Shown here: one piece after another, positions 36,113-46,965 of the stretch
How positions within the stretch are numbered: the stretch's first letter is position 1
How the letters are laid out: the number at the start of each line of letters is the position of its first letter
From: Pithys albifrons albifrons
Taxonomy: Eukaryota; Chordata; Aves; Passeriformes; Thamnophilidae
Assembly: GCF_047495875.1 (NCBI RefSeq)
Contig: NC_092465.1
Location: 2,569,847 to 2,633,846, forward strand
Direction: 5' to 3'
Length of the DNA stretch: 64,000 nucleotides
Notes under the pieces: generated by a model
The model's input: the letters and a program-made list of their open reading frames with translations, nothing else
Database searches by the model: none
What the model was told of the DNA's origin: nothing
Translations under genes and position numbers: made by a program

Positions 36113-37154
36113 CAGCTGGAATATTTTCTTTTCCTGGTCAAGCCCAGATGAATTTCCCAGTCTTTGGTAGCAGAAAGTTATAAATTGTCCTCCCTGGCAC
36201 AAACATTTCCTGACTGAAAAGGCTCAGTCACAGTTTTGACACTTAGTTCTGAAGGCTGTGGTGGAATTGTTTGTGGTGTTTGGTTTGCAAAGGAAAATGA
36301 GGTATTTTTTACATTAATATTTTAATATTATTGACTATTGTCTTGTGCTGGACATGGGATTGTGTTCAAACCAGATCCCATTCCCACCTTTTGTTTGCAT
36401 TCCTGGGACTTGCCTTCTTTAAAGGCAAATATTGTATCCCAATTATTCTGTATGAGCAGGTTGTGTTCAGAGTGTGTCACGGGAGCATAATAAGAATATA
36501 ATAAATTGATATATTAGTGGTTTATCAATCCCAGAACAGCCACTGTGGGGGTGGGAAGGAAGTTGGCACATCATTCCAAAATAAACCCTCTCCCCATGAG
36601 CTTCCATTGCAGCCAAAGTGAGAATAGAAACACCCTGTAAATATAAACCCAAAGCACTGAGCATTTATTCTGACATATTTCTCAAATTATGGATTCATTA
36701 CAGAACTTGAGGGGGGAAAAAAGGATGTTATTTGTGCTACTTCTTTGGCATTTGGGTGTTTGTCATTGGGTGTTATTTCTTTGGCAATTTTGATGGAGCT
36801 CTGTAAAAAAAAAACTAAACAAAACCCCGTGTTTGAATTCTGTCCTTATGCTTTGATCTAACAAGGAGTAGGGAGACAAGTTATTATGGAAGTGGGTTGA
36901 GTCTGTGTGAGGATTCTGAGAGGAAAACTCCTTTATTTTATAACACATTAACCCTTGAGGTGTTCCCAAAAATACACGTTGTTCAAAGGAGGGATAAATA
37001 AATAACCAGAGAAAACTGTAAGCCCTCCAGTTTCATCGAGGATGATGCATCTGCTCTGATTCCACACATGGATCCACTACAATTAATAGTATCAAAATAC
37101 TGTTAATAATTTTGATTAGTTTTGCTGCAGTCACCTCTGGCTCCAACTTGAATA
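36113..37154. other. Unique non-coding sequence
   Basis: AT-rich. No feature supported. Confidence 0.4.
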
Positions 37155-37602
37155 CCCAGACACTCAGCAACAGGACAAGGGGGCAAGATGGGCTCAAGCT
37201 CTGCCAGGGGAAATTGAAGTTGGAGATCAGGAAGAAATTCTTTGCAGAGAGAGTGCTCAGGGATTGGAATGGGCTGCCCAGAGAGGGGGTGGATTCCCCA
37301 TCCCTGGAGGTGTTTAAGGTGAGACTGGATGTGGTACTGAGTGCCATGATCTGGTAAAGGGACTGGAGTTGGTCCAAGGTTGGACTTGATGATCTCGGAG
37401 GGTTTTTCCAACCCAATCCATTCTGTGATTCTATGGATGTGGCACTGAGTGAGAATCCACCATGTCTTGATCCAACCCTACTGTGATCACCAGCCCAGGG
37501 CACTCTGTGCCCTGGGCTGGTGATCACAGTGGGATTGGATCAAGGGTTGGACTTGATGATCTCGGAGGTCTTTTCCACCCCAATCCATTCTATGTTTCTA
37601 TG
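37155..37602 (+). mobile_element. CR1 type A composite with doubled, hairpin-bearing tail
   Basis: Sense copy. Body from CACTCAGCAACAGGACAAGG, with a more CR1-typical segment GGTGTTTAAGGTGAGACTGG. First tail near 37430, hairpin 37467-37543, second tail to about 37602. The 5' end is truncated further in than in the 30974 copy. Confidence 0.87.
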
Positions 37603-37904
37603 ACAGTGCCTGGCAGGAGCAGGGCTGGGCTCTCAGCTCCAGAGGATTCCATGGGACAGGCACTGCCTGGCCTGGCCATGGAGGGCAGGATTGGCTGCTA
37701 ATCTGGTTAGCCAGGGAAAGTAGAGCACTCCCAGTTTCCCTTTGGTCCTTCACTGCCAGCTGAGCTTATGTCGGTCCTCACTGAGGGGCACCAAACCCAC
37801 CTCCCCTGGATCTTGTCCACCCAGACCCCCTGCATGTGTTTAGGGTGGACTCATATTTGTGCTCTTGGAATCAGGCACATTTTCCATGTAATTTATCCCA
37901 TTTT
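37603..37904. other. Unique non-coding sequence
   Basis: Nothing recognisable before the array begins. Confidence 0.4.
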
Positions 37905-39199
37905 AATTCAAGCTCTTTACTGCAGTCACTCCTGGTGCTCAGGACGAGGTTCTCAGCTGCCTTTAACTCAAGCTCTTTACTGGAACCATTCCTGGTGCTC
38001 AGGATGAGGTTCTCAGCTGCCTTTAACTCAAGCTCTTTACTGGAATCATTTCTGGTGCTCAGGACAAGGTTCTCAGCTCCCTTTAACTCCACTTTACTGG
38101 AATCATTTCTGGTGCTCAGGACAAGGTTCTCAGCTCCCTTTAACTCCACTTTACTGGAATCATTTCTGGTGCTCAGGACGAGGTTCTCAGCTCCTTTTGA
38201 CTAAAACTCTTTACTGGAACCATTCCTGGTGCTGAGAACGAGATTCTCAGCTCCCTTTAACTCCACCTCTTTACTGGAATCATTTCTGGTGCTCAGGACG
38301 AGGTTCTCAGCTCCCTTTAACTCAAGCTCTTTACTGGAACCATTCCTGGTGCTCAGGACGAGGTTCTCAGCTCCCTTTAACTCCACCTCTTTACTGGAAT
38401 CATTTCTGGTGCTCAGGACGAGGTTCTCAGCTCCCTTTGACTAAAACTCTTTACTGGAACCATTCCTGGTGCTGAGAACGAGATTCTCAGCTCCCTTTAA
38501 CTCCACCTCTTTACTGGAATCATTTCTGGTGCTCAGGACGAGGTTCTCAGCTCCCTTTAACTCAAGCTCTTTACTGGAACCATTCCTGGTGCTCAGGATG
38601 AGGTTCTCAGCTGCCTTTAACTCAAGCTCTTTACTGGAATCATTTCTGGTGCTCAGGACAAGGTTCTCAGCTCCCTTTAACTCCACTTTACTGGAATCAT
38701 TTCTGGTGCTCAGGATGAGGTTCTCAGCTCCCTTTAACTCCACTTTACTGGAATCATTTCTGGTGCTCAGGACGAGGTTCTCAGCTCCTTTTGACTAAAA
38801 CTCTTTACTGGAACCATTCCTGGTGCTGAGAACGAGATTCTCAGCTCCCTTTAACTCCACCTCTTTACTGGAATCATTTCTGGTGCTCAGGACGAGGTTC
38901 TCAGCTCCCTTTAACTCAAGCTCTTTACTGGAACCATTCCTGGTGCTCAGGACGAGGTTCTCAGCTCCCTTTAACTCCACCTCTTTACTGGAATCATTTC
39001 TGGTGCTCAGGACGAGGTTCTCAGCTCCCTTTGACTAAAACTCTTTACTGGAACCATTCCTGGTGCTGAGAACGAGATTCTCAGCTCCCTTTAACTCCAC
39101 CTCTTTACTGGAATCATTTCTGGTGCTCAGGACGAGGTTCTCAGCTCCCTTTAACTCAAGCTCTTTACTGGAACCATTCCTGGTGCTCAGGACGAGGTT
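37905..39199. repeat. 60-bp minisatellite (~21 units) with 594-bp higher-order repeat
   Basis: Units of 60 bp (a few of 54) contain TTTACTGGAA, CATTTCTGGTGCTCAGGACG and AGGTTCTCAGCTCCCTTTAA. Variant units recur in fixed order: a 'GAGAACGAGATTCTC' unit repeats after 240 bp (38229, 38469 and again 38823, 39063). A larger block starting at 37986 repeats at 38580, 594 bp later, nearly unchanged. 60 and 54 are multiples of three, so a 20-residue repeat stays open on both strands until TTTTAG-type stops. I do not regard it as coding. Confidence 0.92.
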
Positions 39200-39429
39200 A
39201 TCAACCCTCTGCAATCCACACAGATCTGTTGGTGGGGAAGGATCCAGCTGGTGTGTCCTCTGGGAACACTTGTCAGAGCAAGCCCTGGGTGTTGGAGCTG
39301 CTGCCAGGAGGGGTGGGTGCTCCTCTCCTCCTCTTTCAGCTCCTGACACTTCATCCTAAGCCAACATTCCCTGCAAACTCCATCCCGCAGCTGCTCTGGG
39401 ATCCCAACAGAGCAACAGTGATGGGTGAC
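39200..39429. other. Unique non-coding sequence
   Basis: Short GC-richer stretch with no recognisable feature. Confidence 0.4.
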
Positions 39430-39787
39430 AGTGATTCACCTGGACAAGGGAAGGCTCCAGGGACACCTGAGAGCCTCTGCCAGGGCCTGAAGGGGCTCCA
39501 GGAGAGCTGGAGAGGGACTGGGGACAAGGGATGGAGGGACAGGACACAGGGAATGGGATATTGGGAAGGAATTCTTGGCTGAGGGTGGGCAGGCCCTGGC
39601 ACAGGTTGGGCAGAGAAGCTGTGGCTGCCCCTGGATCCATCCCTGGGAGTGTCCAAGGCCAGGCTGGAGCAACCTGGGCTGGTGGGAGGTGTCCCAGCCC
39701 ATGCCTGGGGGTGGGATGGGATCATCTTTAAGGTCCCTTCAACCCAACCCATTCTGGGATTCCATGATTTTATCATTCTGTGATTCT
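39430..39787 (+). mobile_element. CR1 type B 3' fragment
   Basis: Sense, from GGAAGGCTCCAGGGACACCT through GGGATATTGGGAAGGAATTC and CTGTGGCTGCCCCTGGATCC to the tail CCATTCTGGGATTCCATGAT. The start lies in the ORF2 region and the copy is 5' truncated. Confidence 0.85.
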
Positions 39788-39940
39788 CCCCTTGTGATTT
39801 CTCCCTGAAAGGGATCCAGGGAAGCTGCACAAGCAGAATTCATCTGTGATGTGAAAGCAGAATGCAGGAGGCTGCAGAACTCAGAAAAGCTGCATTACAG
39901 GAAAAGCTCCAGAGTGTAAATTTAAAAACTATACAAAATC

Positions 39941-39946
39941 TTTATT
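39941..39946 (-). terminator. Possible polyadenylation signal for the candidate exon
   Basis: Minus-strand AATAAA, about 600 bases downstream of the stop codon at 40542-40544. GT/T-rich sequence follows on the minus strand. This word is common by chance in AT-rich DNA, so support is weak. Confidence 0.25.
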
Positions 39947-40172
39947 TATAGATTTGGATTTTAGTCATCCAGCTAAATCTTTAACTGTGCAGACAACAAG
40001 GCAGATGAGCTCTCTCTGGGAAACTGCTTCAAACACACCAGCCCTTTGTAGGGAGCAGATGGCTCTGGGAATGTACACAGGGCTCTGTTTAGGAATTATT
40101 TTCGTTTGTTCCCAATTACTAAATATATCATTAAGTCCCTGTGTGGAAGGCTGGTTTGTAATTGTTAACCTG

Positions 40173-40191
40173 AGTGAGTGAGTGAGTGAAG
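40173..40191. repeat. (GAGT)4 microsatellite
   Basis: Four tandem GAGT units, a short simple repeat. Confidence 0.7.
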
Positions 40192-40224
40192 CCAGTGTGG
40201 GAACATCTGTATTTAGTGCAGTTC

Positions 40225-40388
40225 ATGGAGTCACAGAATCCCAAAATGGTTTGGGTTGAAGGGACCTCAAAGCCCACCCAGTGCCACCCCTGCCATGGGC
40301 AGGGACACCTCCTGCTGTTCCAGTTGCTCCAGCCTGGTCTTGGACATTCCCAGGGATCCAGGGGCAGCCACAGCTTCTCTGGGCATCA
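40225..40388 (-). mobile_element. CR1 type B tail
   Basis: Antisense: GAATCCCAAAATGGTTTGGG, GGGCAGGGACACCTCCTGC, then GGGGCAGCCACAGCTTCTCT. It would lie in the 3' untranslated region, in sense orientation, if the exon at 40542-40741 is real. Confidence 0.8.
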
Positions 40389-40541
40389 GTTCTGTCTTCA
40401 ATTATTATTATTTTTTTGCTTTCAGATGTGCTTTTATCTTCTTTAACTCTGTCAAACACTGAGTAGGGACACAGATATGTCTCAGAGAAGAGCAGTGAGT
40501 GGTTGAAGGCAGACACTTGGTGTAACTTCAATATTCACCAT

Positions 40542-40741
40542 TCATTTAGAGCTGCTCACACTTTGTCCTCCTGACCAGGAATCTCCATTTTCAATAATTT
40601 GGTGCTGGTGTTTGCAGATGTAAATGCTGCTCCTCTCACTTTCTGGGTCTGTGATGGTGACAATATCTGGTCCTCCTTCCATGCCCACAGTCCCATGTTC
40701 CTCTGTGTTTATCCTCCATAAATGCAGCTCAGTCCCTGCTG
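40542..40741 (-). CDS. Candidate last coding exon of an unrecognised host gene (partial)
   Basis: A minus-strand open frame of 66 codons ends in TGA (40542-40544). It sits in non-repetitive sequence between a CR1 copy and unique DNA. The peptide includes GTELHLWRINTEEHGTVGME, then GGPDIVTITDPESERSSIYI and later HQHQIIENGDSWSGGQ, ending SVSSSK. Its mixed acidic, polar and aromatic composition, without the proline/leucine/serine bias of the repeat-born frames, looks like real protein. On the minus strand the frame follows a TTCCAG|CAG possible splice acceptor at about 40742-40743 (three CAGs in a row, so a NAGNAG-type site). A stop (TAA) lies in the same frame just upstream, consistent with an intron boundary. 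The exon would start with two bases of a split codon. I see no upstream exon, so the gene, its strand-mates and function are unknown. A chance frame remains possible. Confidence 0.42.
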
Positions 40742-41070
40742 CTGGAATTTAGAAACAATCCTGGCTTTTTGTTTTGAGGGGAAAAAAATCCTGAATATAC
40801 ATCAGTACGTTTGGAACAAGTTGTAAACACACAATGTGTCTTTTCAAGGAACTGGGGCAGAAATAATGATTCATAGACTTAAGTAAATATGTCCTTACAT
40901 AATTTTAAACCTTTCAGCCCATTAGAAGTGTTTGTGTCTTTGTGTGTTTTGTGTATTTAGAATTGCATCTAATGCTGTTTAAATGAGGCCTGTGTTGCTC
41001 CATGAAACCCTCACAATATAAAACAAAAAAAGGGTAAAAAAAAGGTGTGTATTTCATTTTTCCCACTTCA
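40742..41070. other. Unique non-coding sequence
   Basis: AT-rich. It would be the intron upstream of the candidate exon on the minus strand. Confidence 0.35.
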
Positions 41071-41340
41071 AAGTACCACCAAAGTGAGGGAAAATTCTGC
41101 AGATAAAGGTTCAAGACTGGGAATGGGACTGAAGTTGTGGGTTATGAGTAGAGAATAACAACATTTCATGAAATGCCTGTATAGAAGAGGCAAAATGTGT
41201 CACCAAAGTATCACTAAAGTGAGGGAAAATTCTGCAGATAAAGGTTCAAGACTGGGAATGGGACTGAAGTTGTGGGTTATGAGTAGAGAATAACAACATT
41301 TCATGGAATGCCTGTATAGAAGAGGCAAAATGTGTCTATT
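41071..41340. repeat. Two-copy direct repeat, 135 bp
   Basis: The word GTGAGGGAAAATTCTGCAGA occurs at 41084 and 41219. The two copies, which end near AGAAGAGGCAAAATGTGTC, are almost identical, so the duplication is recent. Confidence 0.9.
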
Positions 41341-41868
41341 TGTTGACAGAAAGGATATAAAAGAGGCAAACTTGAGAGCAGTCATTTTTTAATATGTACA
41401 GCCCGAGTATTTTATGACACAACTGCTTTGTGCAAAGGGTTTAAATGAAATACAAAAAAATACATAATTATGTGAATGAACTCCATCTGATGCTGAGACA
41501 TTTCTAAATCTTTTAAAATCATGGTTCCCCTCTGTCACACGTGATGTTTCGTGAGGAGGAATTGTCCCCACAGAACAAAAGGCAACAGAGGAAATGTGTT
41601 ATTTATAAAGGTTGTTCATTAGAATGATTCTGGAAGGAGAACATGAGCACAGTGAGAGGTGCTGACTGCACTGGGTCAGGGCAAGGGCAAGTGCTCTGAA
41701 CTTTGGGGAACATCTCCCATTTCTGGTTGCACCTGAGAGCTCTTTTGGAAGGATGTTTTTGTGCCCAGACCTTTCTCCTGGGGCTGCCTGGGAAAGGTGT
41801 GCCCAGGTGGGCACCTGCTGCTCAGCACCAGGGGGGCTCTGCAGGGGCTGGGCAGCCACAGCCTCAGA
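41341..41868. other. Unique non-coding sequence
   Basis: No feature supported. GC rises toward the right end. Confidence 0.4.
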
Positions 41869-42081
41869 CTGCCCAGGAGGGTGCAAGGCCACGTGCTGGA
41901 GGGCAGGGATGGATCCAGAGGGGACTGGAGAGCAGCCCTGGGGACAAGGACCTGGCAGGGTGGGGGGAAAAGATGCTCAATGTGATCCCCCGTGCCCTGG
42001 GCTGGTCCCCAGGGCTGCTCTCCAGTCCCCTCTGGATCCATCCCTGCCCTCCAGCACGTGGCCTTGCACCCTCCTGGGCAG
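41869..42081. repeat. Perfect inverted repeat, 76-bp arms
   Basis: 41869-41944 and 42006-42081 are exact reverse complements by my reading (from CTGCCCAGGAGGGTGCAAGG to GAGCAGCCCTGGGGA). The loop is about 61 bp. The sequence resembles the CR1 type B coding region (GGGATGGATCCAGAGGGGAC), and a sense type B copy follows immediately. Confidence 0.9.
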
Positions 42082-42600
42082 GGGGGGCCCTGCCCCTCAG
42101 GTGAGACCCTCCATAGGAGCTGCCCCAGCCCTGGGGAACAACAGCAGGAGGATGTGGAGCCGCTGGAGAGAGTCCAGAGGTGCCCATGGAGATGCTCCAG
42201 GGCTGGATCCCTCTGAAATGGAGCCAGGCTGGGAGAGCTGGGAATGTTCCCCTGGAGAAGAGAAGGCTCCAGGGACACCTGAGAGACCCTGGCAGGGCCT
42301 CTGAAGGGGCTCCAGGAGAGCTGGGGAGGGACTGGGGACAAGGCCTGGAGGGACAGGACACAGGGAATGGGATACTGGGAATAGATGGGATATTGGGAAG
42401 GAATTGGTGGCTGGAAGGGTGAGCAGGCCCTGGCACAGGTTGGGCAGAGAAGCTGTGGCTGCCCCTGGATCCCTGGGAGTGTCCAAGGCCAGGCTGGAGC
42501 AATGTGGGGATACTGATGGGAGGTGTCCCTGCCCATGGCAGGGGGTGGAATGGGATGAGCTTTAAGGTCCCTTCCCACCCAAAGCATTCCATGACTTTGA
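42082..42600 (+). mobile_element. CR1 type B fragment, longer copy
   Basis: Sense. From CCAGCCCTGGGGAACAACAG through CCTGGAGAAGAGAAGGCTCC (the ORF2 'LEKRRL' region), CAGGACACAGGGAATGGG, GGGATATTGGGAAGGAATTG and the tail GGTCCCTTCCCACCCAAAGC to about 42600. A 12-bp internal duplication (GGGATACTGGGAATA / GATGGGATATTGGG) marks the region near 42370. Confidence 0.85.
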
Positions 42601-43422
42601 TTGGAGGACCCTGGGACACAGGTCAGTGCTGTGGCACCTCAGTAGCAGGTACAGGCTTAGTGTGAGGAACTGAAAGGTTTGAGCTGCTCCATTTCCACAT
42701 AATCATCGATGCAGATGTTTAAACAGGGCAGCTAAAATGTGTATTAACGAGCTGAAAGACTCTCTGGAGCATTTGAAAACTCCTTTTGTGTTTTCTGGAG
42801 ACCACATTTGGGTTTGTCCTTTTGGGAAAGGTGTTATTTTCCTTGTGTGCTGGTTTTTGGTTTTCATGCTTGCCAAACACCACCTCTAGTTCAATATTTT
42901 TATTAAAAACTGGGTTTAAAAGTAAATTTTACTTTGGCAGTTGAACTTAAACCTCTGAAGAATAAAACACTGATGTTTGCTGTGCAAACACACCCCTGAG
43001 AAGCCTCCAAATCTGACCTCAAAGCTCCTCAACTTGAAAAAAAACCCTAAAAACAAGTAAAGGAGATTCCTTGACTTTGGTATTTTACTACATTCTCTTT
43101 TAAAGGCATAAATAGCATTAGATAAAAATTAGCTTAATGAGATCTGCATATCTTATCAGAGTATTTGACCTCCTCGAAGCTGATAAGAGGTTTTCCAGAA
43201 TAAGCCCTGCATGGATCAAAGCTCCAATAAACAAGGGGGCTGTTGGGATTTCATTTTTTTGACTAATTTTTTAACTCCTTCATAAAACTCTGGAATTATT
43301 TAATGTTGTTTTGGTGAGAGCCTGGCAGAGCATTCCCTTGGGAAAGGTGTGTGGGGTGTTCATTGCTCCTTAAAATCTGAGGGATCTCCAACAGGAGCCC
43401 TGGGCAGAGCTCCTGGGACAGC
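42601..43422. other. Unique sequence with a candidate regulatory site
   Basis: No exon supported. The GATA pair at 43151-43188 is listed separately. Confidence 0.4.
43151..43188. promoter_or_regulatory. Inverted pair of GATA motifs
   Basis: TCTTATCAG at 43151-43159 and CTGATAAGA at 43180-43188 form a 9-bp inverted repeat of WGATAR sites, with starts about 29 bp apart. Flanking sequence (GCATTAGATAAAAATTAGC, GATCTGCATATC) is also of enhancer-like composition. Binding is inference from motif only. Confidence 0.3.
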
Positions 43423-44300
43423 ACTGGATGTGCTGAAGTGCTGAAGGCCAGGGAGATGATCCCAAAAATCTCCTGGAAGGTGTCCCTGCCTCTGGAATGG
43501 AATGGGATGGGCTTTAAGGTCCTTTCAACCCAAACCATTCCATGATTCCATGGTTGTTTTTCAGTCTCAGAGCTGGGACACTCCCACTGGGGATCCAAGC
43601 TCAGATGTGCTGAAGGCCAGGGAGCTCATCCCAAAGATCCCAAAAATCTCCTGGAAGGTGTCCCTGCCTCTGGAATGGAATGGGATGGGCTTTAAGGTCC
43701 TTCCAACCCAAACCATTCCATGATTCCACGGGTGTTTTGCAGCCTCAGAGCTGGGACACTCCCACTGGGGATCCAAGCTCAGATGTGCTGAGGGCCAGGG
43801 AGCTGATCCCAAAGATCCCAACCTACTTTCCTGGAAGGTGTCCCTGCCTCTGGAATGGGATGGGCTTTAAGATCCTTCCAACCCAAACCATTCCATGATT
43901 CCATAGGTGTTTTGCAGCCTTGGAGCTGGGACATTCCCATTGGGGATCCAAGCTCAGATGTGCTGAAGTGTTGAAGGTGAGGGAGCTGATCCCAAAGATC
44001 TCAACCTGCTCTCCTGGAGGTGTCCCTGCCTCTGGAATGGAATGGGATGGGCTTTAAGGTCCTTCCAACCCAAACCATTCCATGATTCCACAGGTGTTTT
44101 GCAGCCTCAGAGCTGGGACACTCCCACTGGGGATCCAAGCTCAGATGTGCTGAAGGTGAGGGAGCTGATCCCAAAAATCTCCTGGAAGGTGTCCCTGCCC
44201 CTGGAATGGGATGGGCTTTAAGATCCTTCCAACCCAAACCATTCCATGATTCCATGACTGTTTTGCAGCTTCGGAGCTGGGATGTTCCCATTGGGCATCC
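43423..44300 (+). repeat. Five tandem CR1 type B tails, 175-188 bp each
   Basis: The word GCTCAGATGTGCTGA recurs at about 43600, 43776, 43952 and 44140, with a diverged first unit at 43423. Each unit has GGAAGGTGTCCCTGCCTCTG, GGGATGGGCTTTAAGGTCC, CCAACCCAAACCATTCCATG and GATTCCA, so a CR1 3' end is the repeated unit. Between tails lies the same non-CR1 spacer (AGCTGGGACACTCCCACTGG). That shared spacer rules out separate insertions and means tandem duplication of one insertion with its flank. Confidence 0.88.
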
Positions 44301-45198
44301 TGTTAATAAGTTGTGCATATCCAGCTCTTGAAACATTAAAACAAAGAAATAAATAAATAAACTCCCAGTTTCCAGATGTTTTCCTGCCCTCAGCAGGTTG
44401 GCAGGATGGAACCTTCCAGTAAAACACAGGTAGGCACCTGGAGAACACAACTGAGTAAACAGAAACAAGCGAGACAATTTTACCCAACTTTTCCACTCAG
44501 TTTTATAATGTTTATTTAGGCAAGTGGTTATTTATCTTAAACTTCACTGCTCCTTTTCCTGTCACTTTGAACATTTGATGTTTTGTCCCTTTCCAACATT
44601 TACCTTTTGAAAATAAGTGAAAGGAAAGTGGAGGTTTGAAGGAGGAAGATGAGAAGGGGACACTGAATTGGGAAAATTGTTGGGGAAATGGGGACAGGAG
44701 GGTTTGATGTGTCAGGAAAAGTCAAAAGCTCGGTGGAAAGGCAAAGAAAAGTCATGCTGTGGCCTGTGAGGTGTGGAGTGGTGCCCTACTGGAGGCTTCT
44801 GGTCACAGTTCATCTCCTTCAGTTATCAGCTAAATGTGGGTTTTTAGTGCCCTTTAAACGTGCTCATCTCGTGCCCATCACCCTTCACTGCCTTAATTTC
44901 TGCTCCCAATTCCTGCCTTGAAACAGCCACATGAGACAACAGAGCTGGATCCCTTCACCCTGCCCAGGAGCTGCACCTCTGGTGGAAAGTTTGTTTTTCC
45001 ATGTGACATCACAGCCCTTCAGGTGCCAGTAATTGTAAACATCCCTTGTTTTCAATTCTTGGTGCCTCTAATCTCATTAGGAGAATATCAGACGTTAAAT
45101 CTTTTAAGTAGCATTAGTGGGTGTGCTTATCCATGGCACATGAAGTGCAGGCAGTTCCCTCCAGCCTTCTCTGTCCCTCCTTGGCTCCTCTTTCCTTT
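44301..45198. other. Unique non-coding sequence
   Basis: No feature supported. Confidence 0.4.
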
Positions 45199-46965
45199 CC
45201 TCTCAAACCCATCCCTGCCACCTCCCCTCAGCAGGAGACAATTAATTAAGGACTTCTCCTGTGCCCATCGTCTTTCCAGTCACTGCTGTTTGTGGTTGTT
45301 CCTTTGCAAGATTTTAGTCCACCTGAGGCAACTTTTTCCATAAAAATTGAGGTTTTTGGTTCTACCAGCTAAAATTTTAAAAGTGGTCTCTAAAAGCAGC
45401 TCCACACTCCTCTCAAACCCATCCCTGCCCCCTTCCCTCAGCCAGCCTTGCAGGAGATAGTTAAGGACTTCTCTCATGCCCATCATCTTTCCAGTCACTG
45501 CACAGCTTTACTTTGGTGTTTGTGGGTTGTTCCTTTGCAAGATTTGAGTCCACCTAAGACAACTTTTCCATAAAAACACAGAGATTTTTGGTTCTACCAT
45601 GTGCCATTTTAAATGTGGTCTCTAAAAGCAGCTCCACACTCCTCTCAAATCCATCTCTACCCCCTTCCCTTAGCCTGTCTTGCAGGAGACAATTAATTAA
45701 GAACTTCTCTCATGCCCATCATCTTTCCAGTCACTGCACAGCTTTGCTTTGGTGTTTGTGGGTTGTTCCTTTGCAAGATTTTAGTCCACCTGAGGCAACT
45801 TTTTAATAAAAAAATTAGGGTTTTTGGTTCTACCATGTGCCATTTTAAATGTGGTCTCTAAAACCATCTACACACTCCTCTCAAACCCATCCCTGCCACC
45901 TTCCCTCAGCAGGAGACAATTAATTAAGGACTTCTCTTATGCCCAACATTTTCCACTCACTGCTCTTTGTGGGTTGTTCCCTTTGCAAGATTTTAGTCCA
46001 CCTGAGGCAATTTTTCATAAAAACCAAAGGATTTTGGTTCTACCACCTACAATTTTAAATGTGGTCTCTAAAACCACCTACACACTCCTCTCAAACCCAT
46101 CCCTGCCCCCTTCCCTCAGTCTGTCTTGCAGGAGGTAATTAAGAACTTCTCTTGTGCCCATTGTCTTTCCAGTCACTGCTGTTTGTGGGTTGTTCCCTTT
46201 GCAAGATTTGAGTCCACCTGAGGCAATTTTTCCATAAAAACACAGAGATTTTTGGTTCTACCACCTGTCATTTTAAATGTGGTCTCTAAAAGCAGCTCCA
46301 CACTCCTCTCAAACCCATCCCTGCCCCCTTCCCTCAGCCAGCCTTGCAGGAGACAGTTAATTAAGAACTTCTCTTATGCCCATCATCTTTCCAGTCACTG
46401 CACAATGTGTGGGTTGTTCCCTTTGCAAGATTTTAGTCCACCTAAGACAACTTTTCCATAAAAAACTGAGGTTTTTGGTTCTACCATGTGCCATTTTAAA
46501 TGTGGTCTCTAAAAGCTGCTCCACACTCCTCTCAAACCCATCTCTACCCCCTTCCCTCAGCCAGCCTTGCAGGAGACAATTAATTAAGGACTTCTCTTGT
46601 GCCCATCGTCTTTCCAGTCACTGCTGTTTGTGGGTTGTTCCCTTTGAAAGATTTCAGTCCACCTGAGGCAATTTTTCTATAAAAACCAAAGGGTTTTGGT
46701 TCTACCCTGTGCAATTTTAAATGTGGTCTCTAAAAGCATCTACACACTCCTCTCAAACCCATCCCTGCCCCCTTCCCTCAGCCTGTCTTGTAGGAGACAA
46801 TTAAGAACTTCTTTTATGCCCATCATCTTTCCAGTCACTGCACAATGTGTGGGTTGTTCCCGTTGCAAGATTTTAGTCCACCTGAGGCAACTTTTTAATT
46901 AAAAATGAGGGTTTTGGTTCTACCATGTGCCATTTCAAATGTGGTCTCCAAAAGCATCTCCACAG
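45199..46965. repeat. Eight-copy tandem array, about 211-233 bp per unit
   Basis: Units begin near CCTCTCAAACCCATC at 45199, 45410, 45641, 45874, 46087, 46307, 46529 and 46747. Each contains GACAATTAATTAAGGACTTC, CATCTTTCCAGTCACTGC, GTGGGTTGTTCC and CATTTTAAATGTGGTCTC. Length differences come from short indels such as the presence of ACAGCTTTGCTTTGG. Not similar to CR1. Confidence 0.9.

Noticed and set aside
37836..39359. 20-residue repeat protein (AENLVLSTRNDSSKE-like)
   Set aside because: Unit lengths of 60 and 54 bp keep frames open by arithmetic. Both strands are equally open and regular stops occur in one unit variant.
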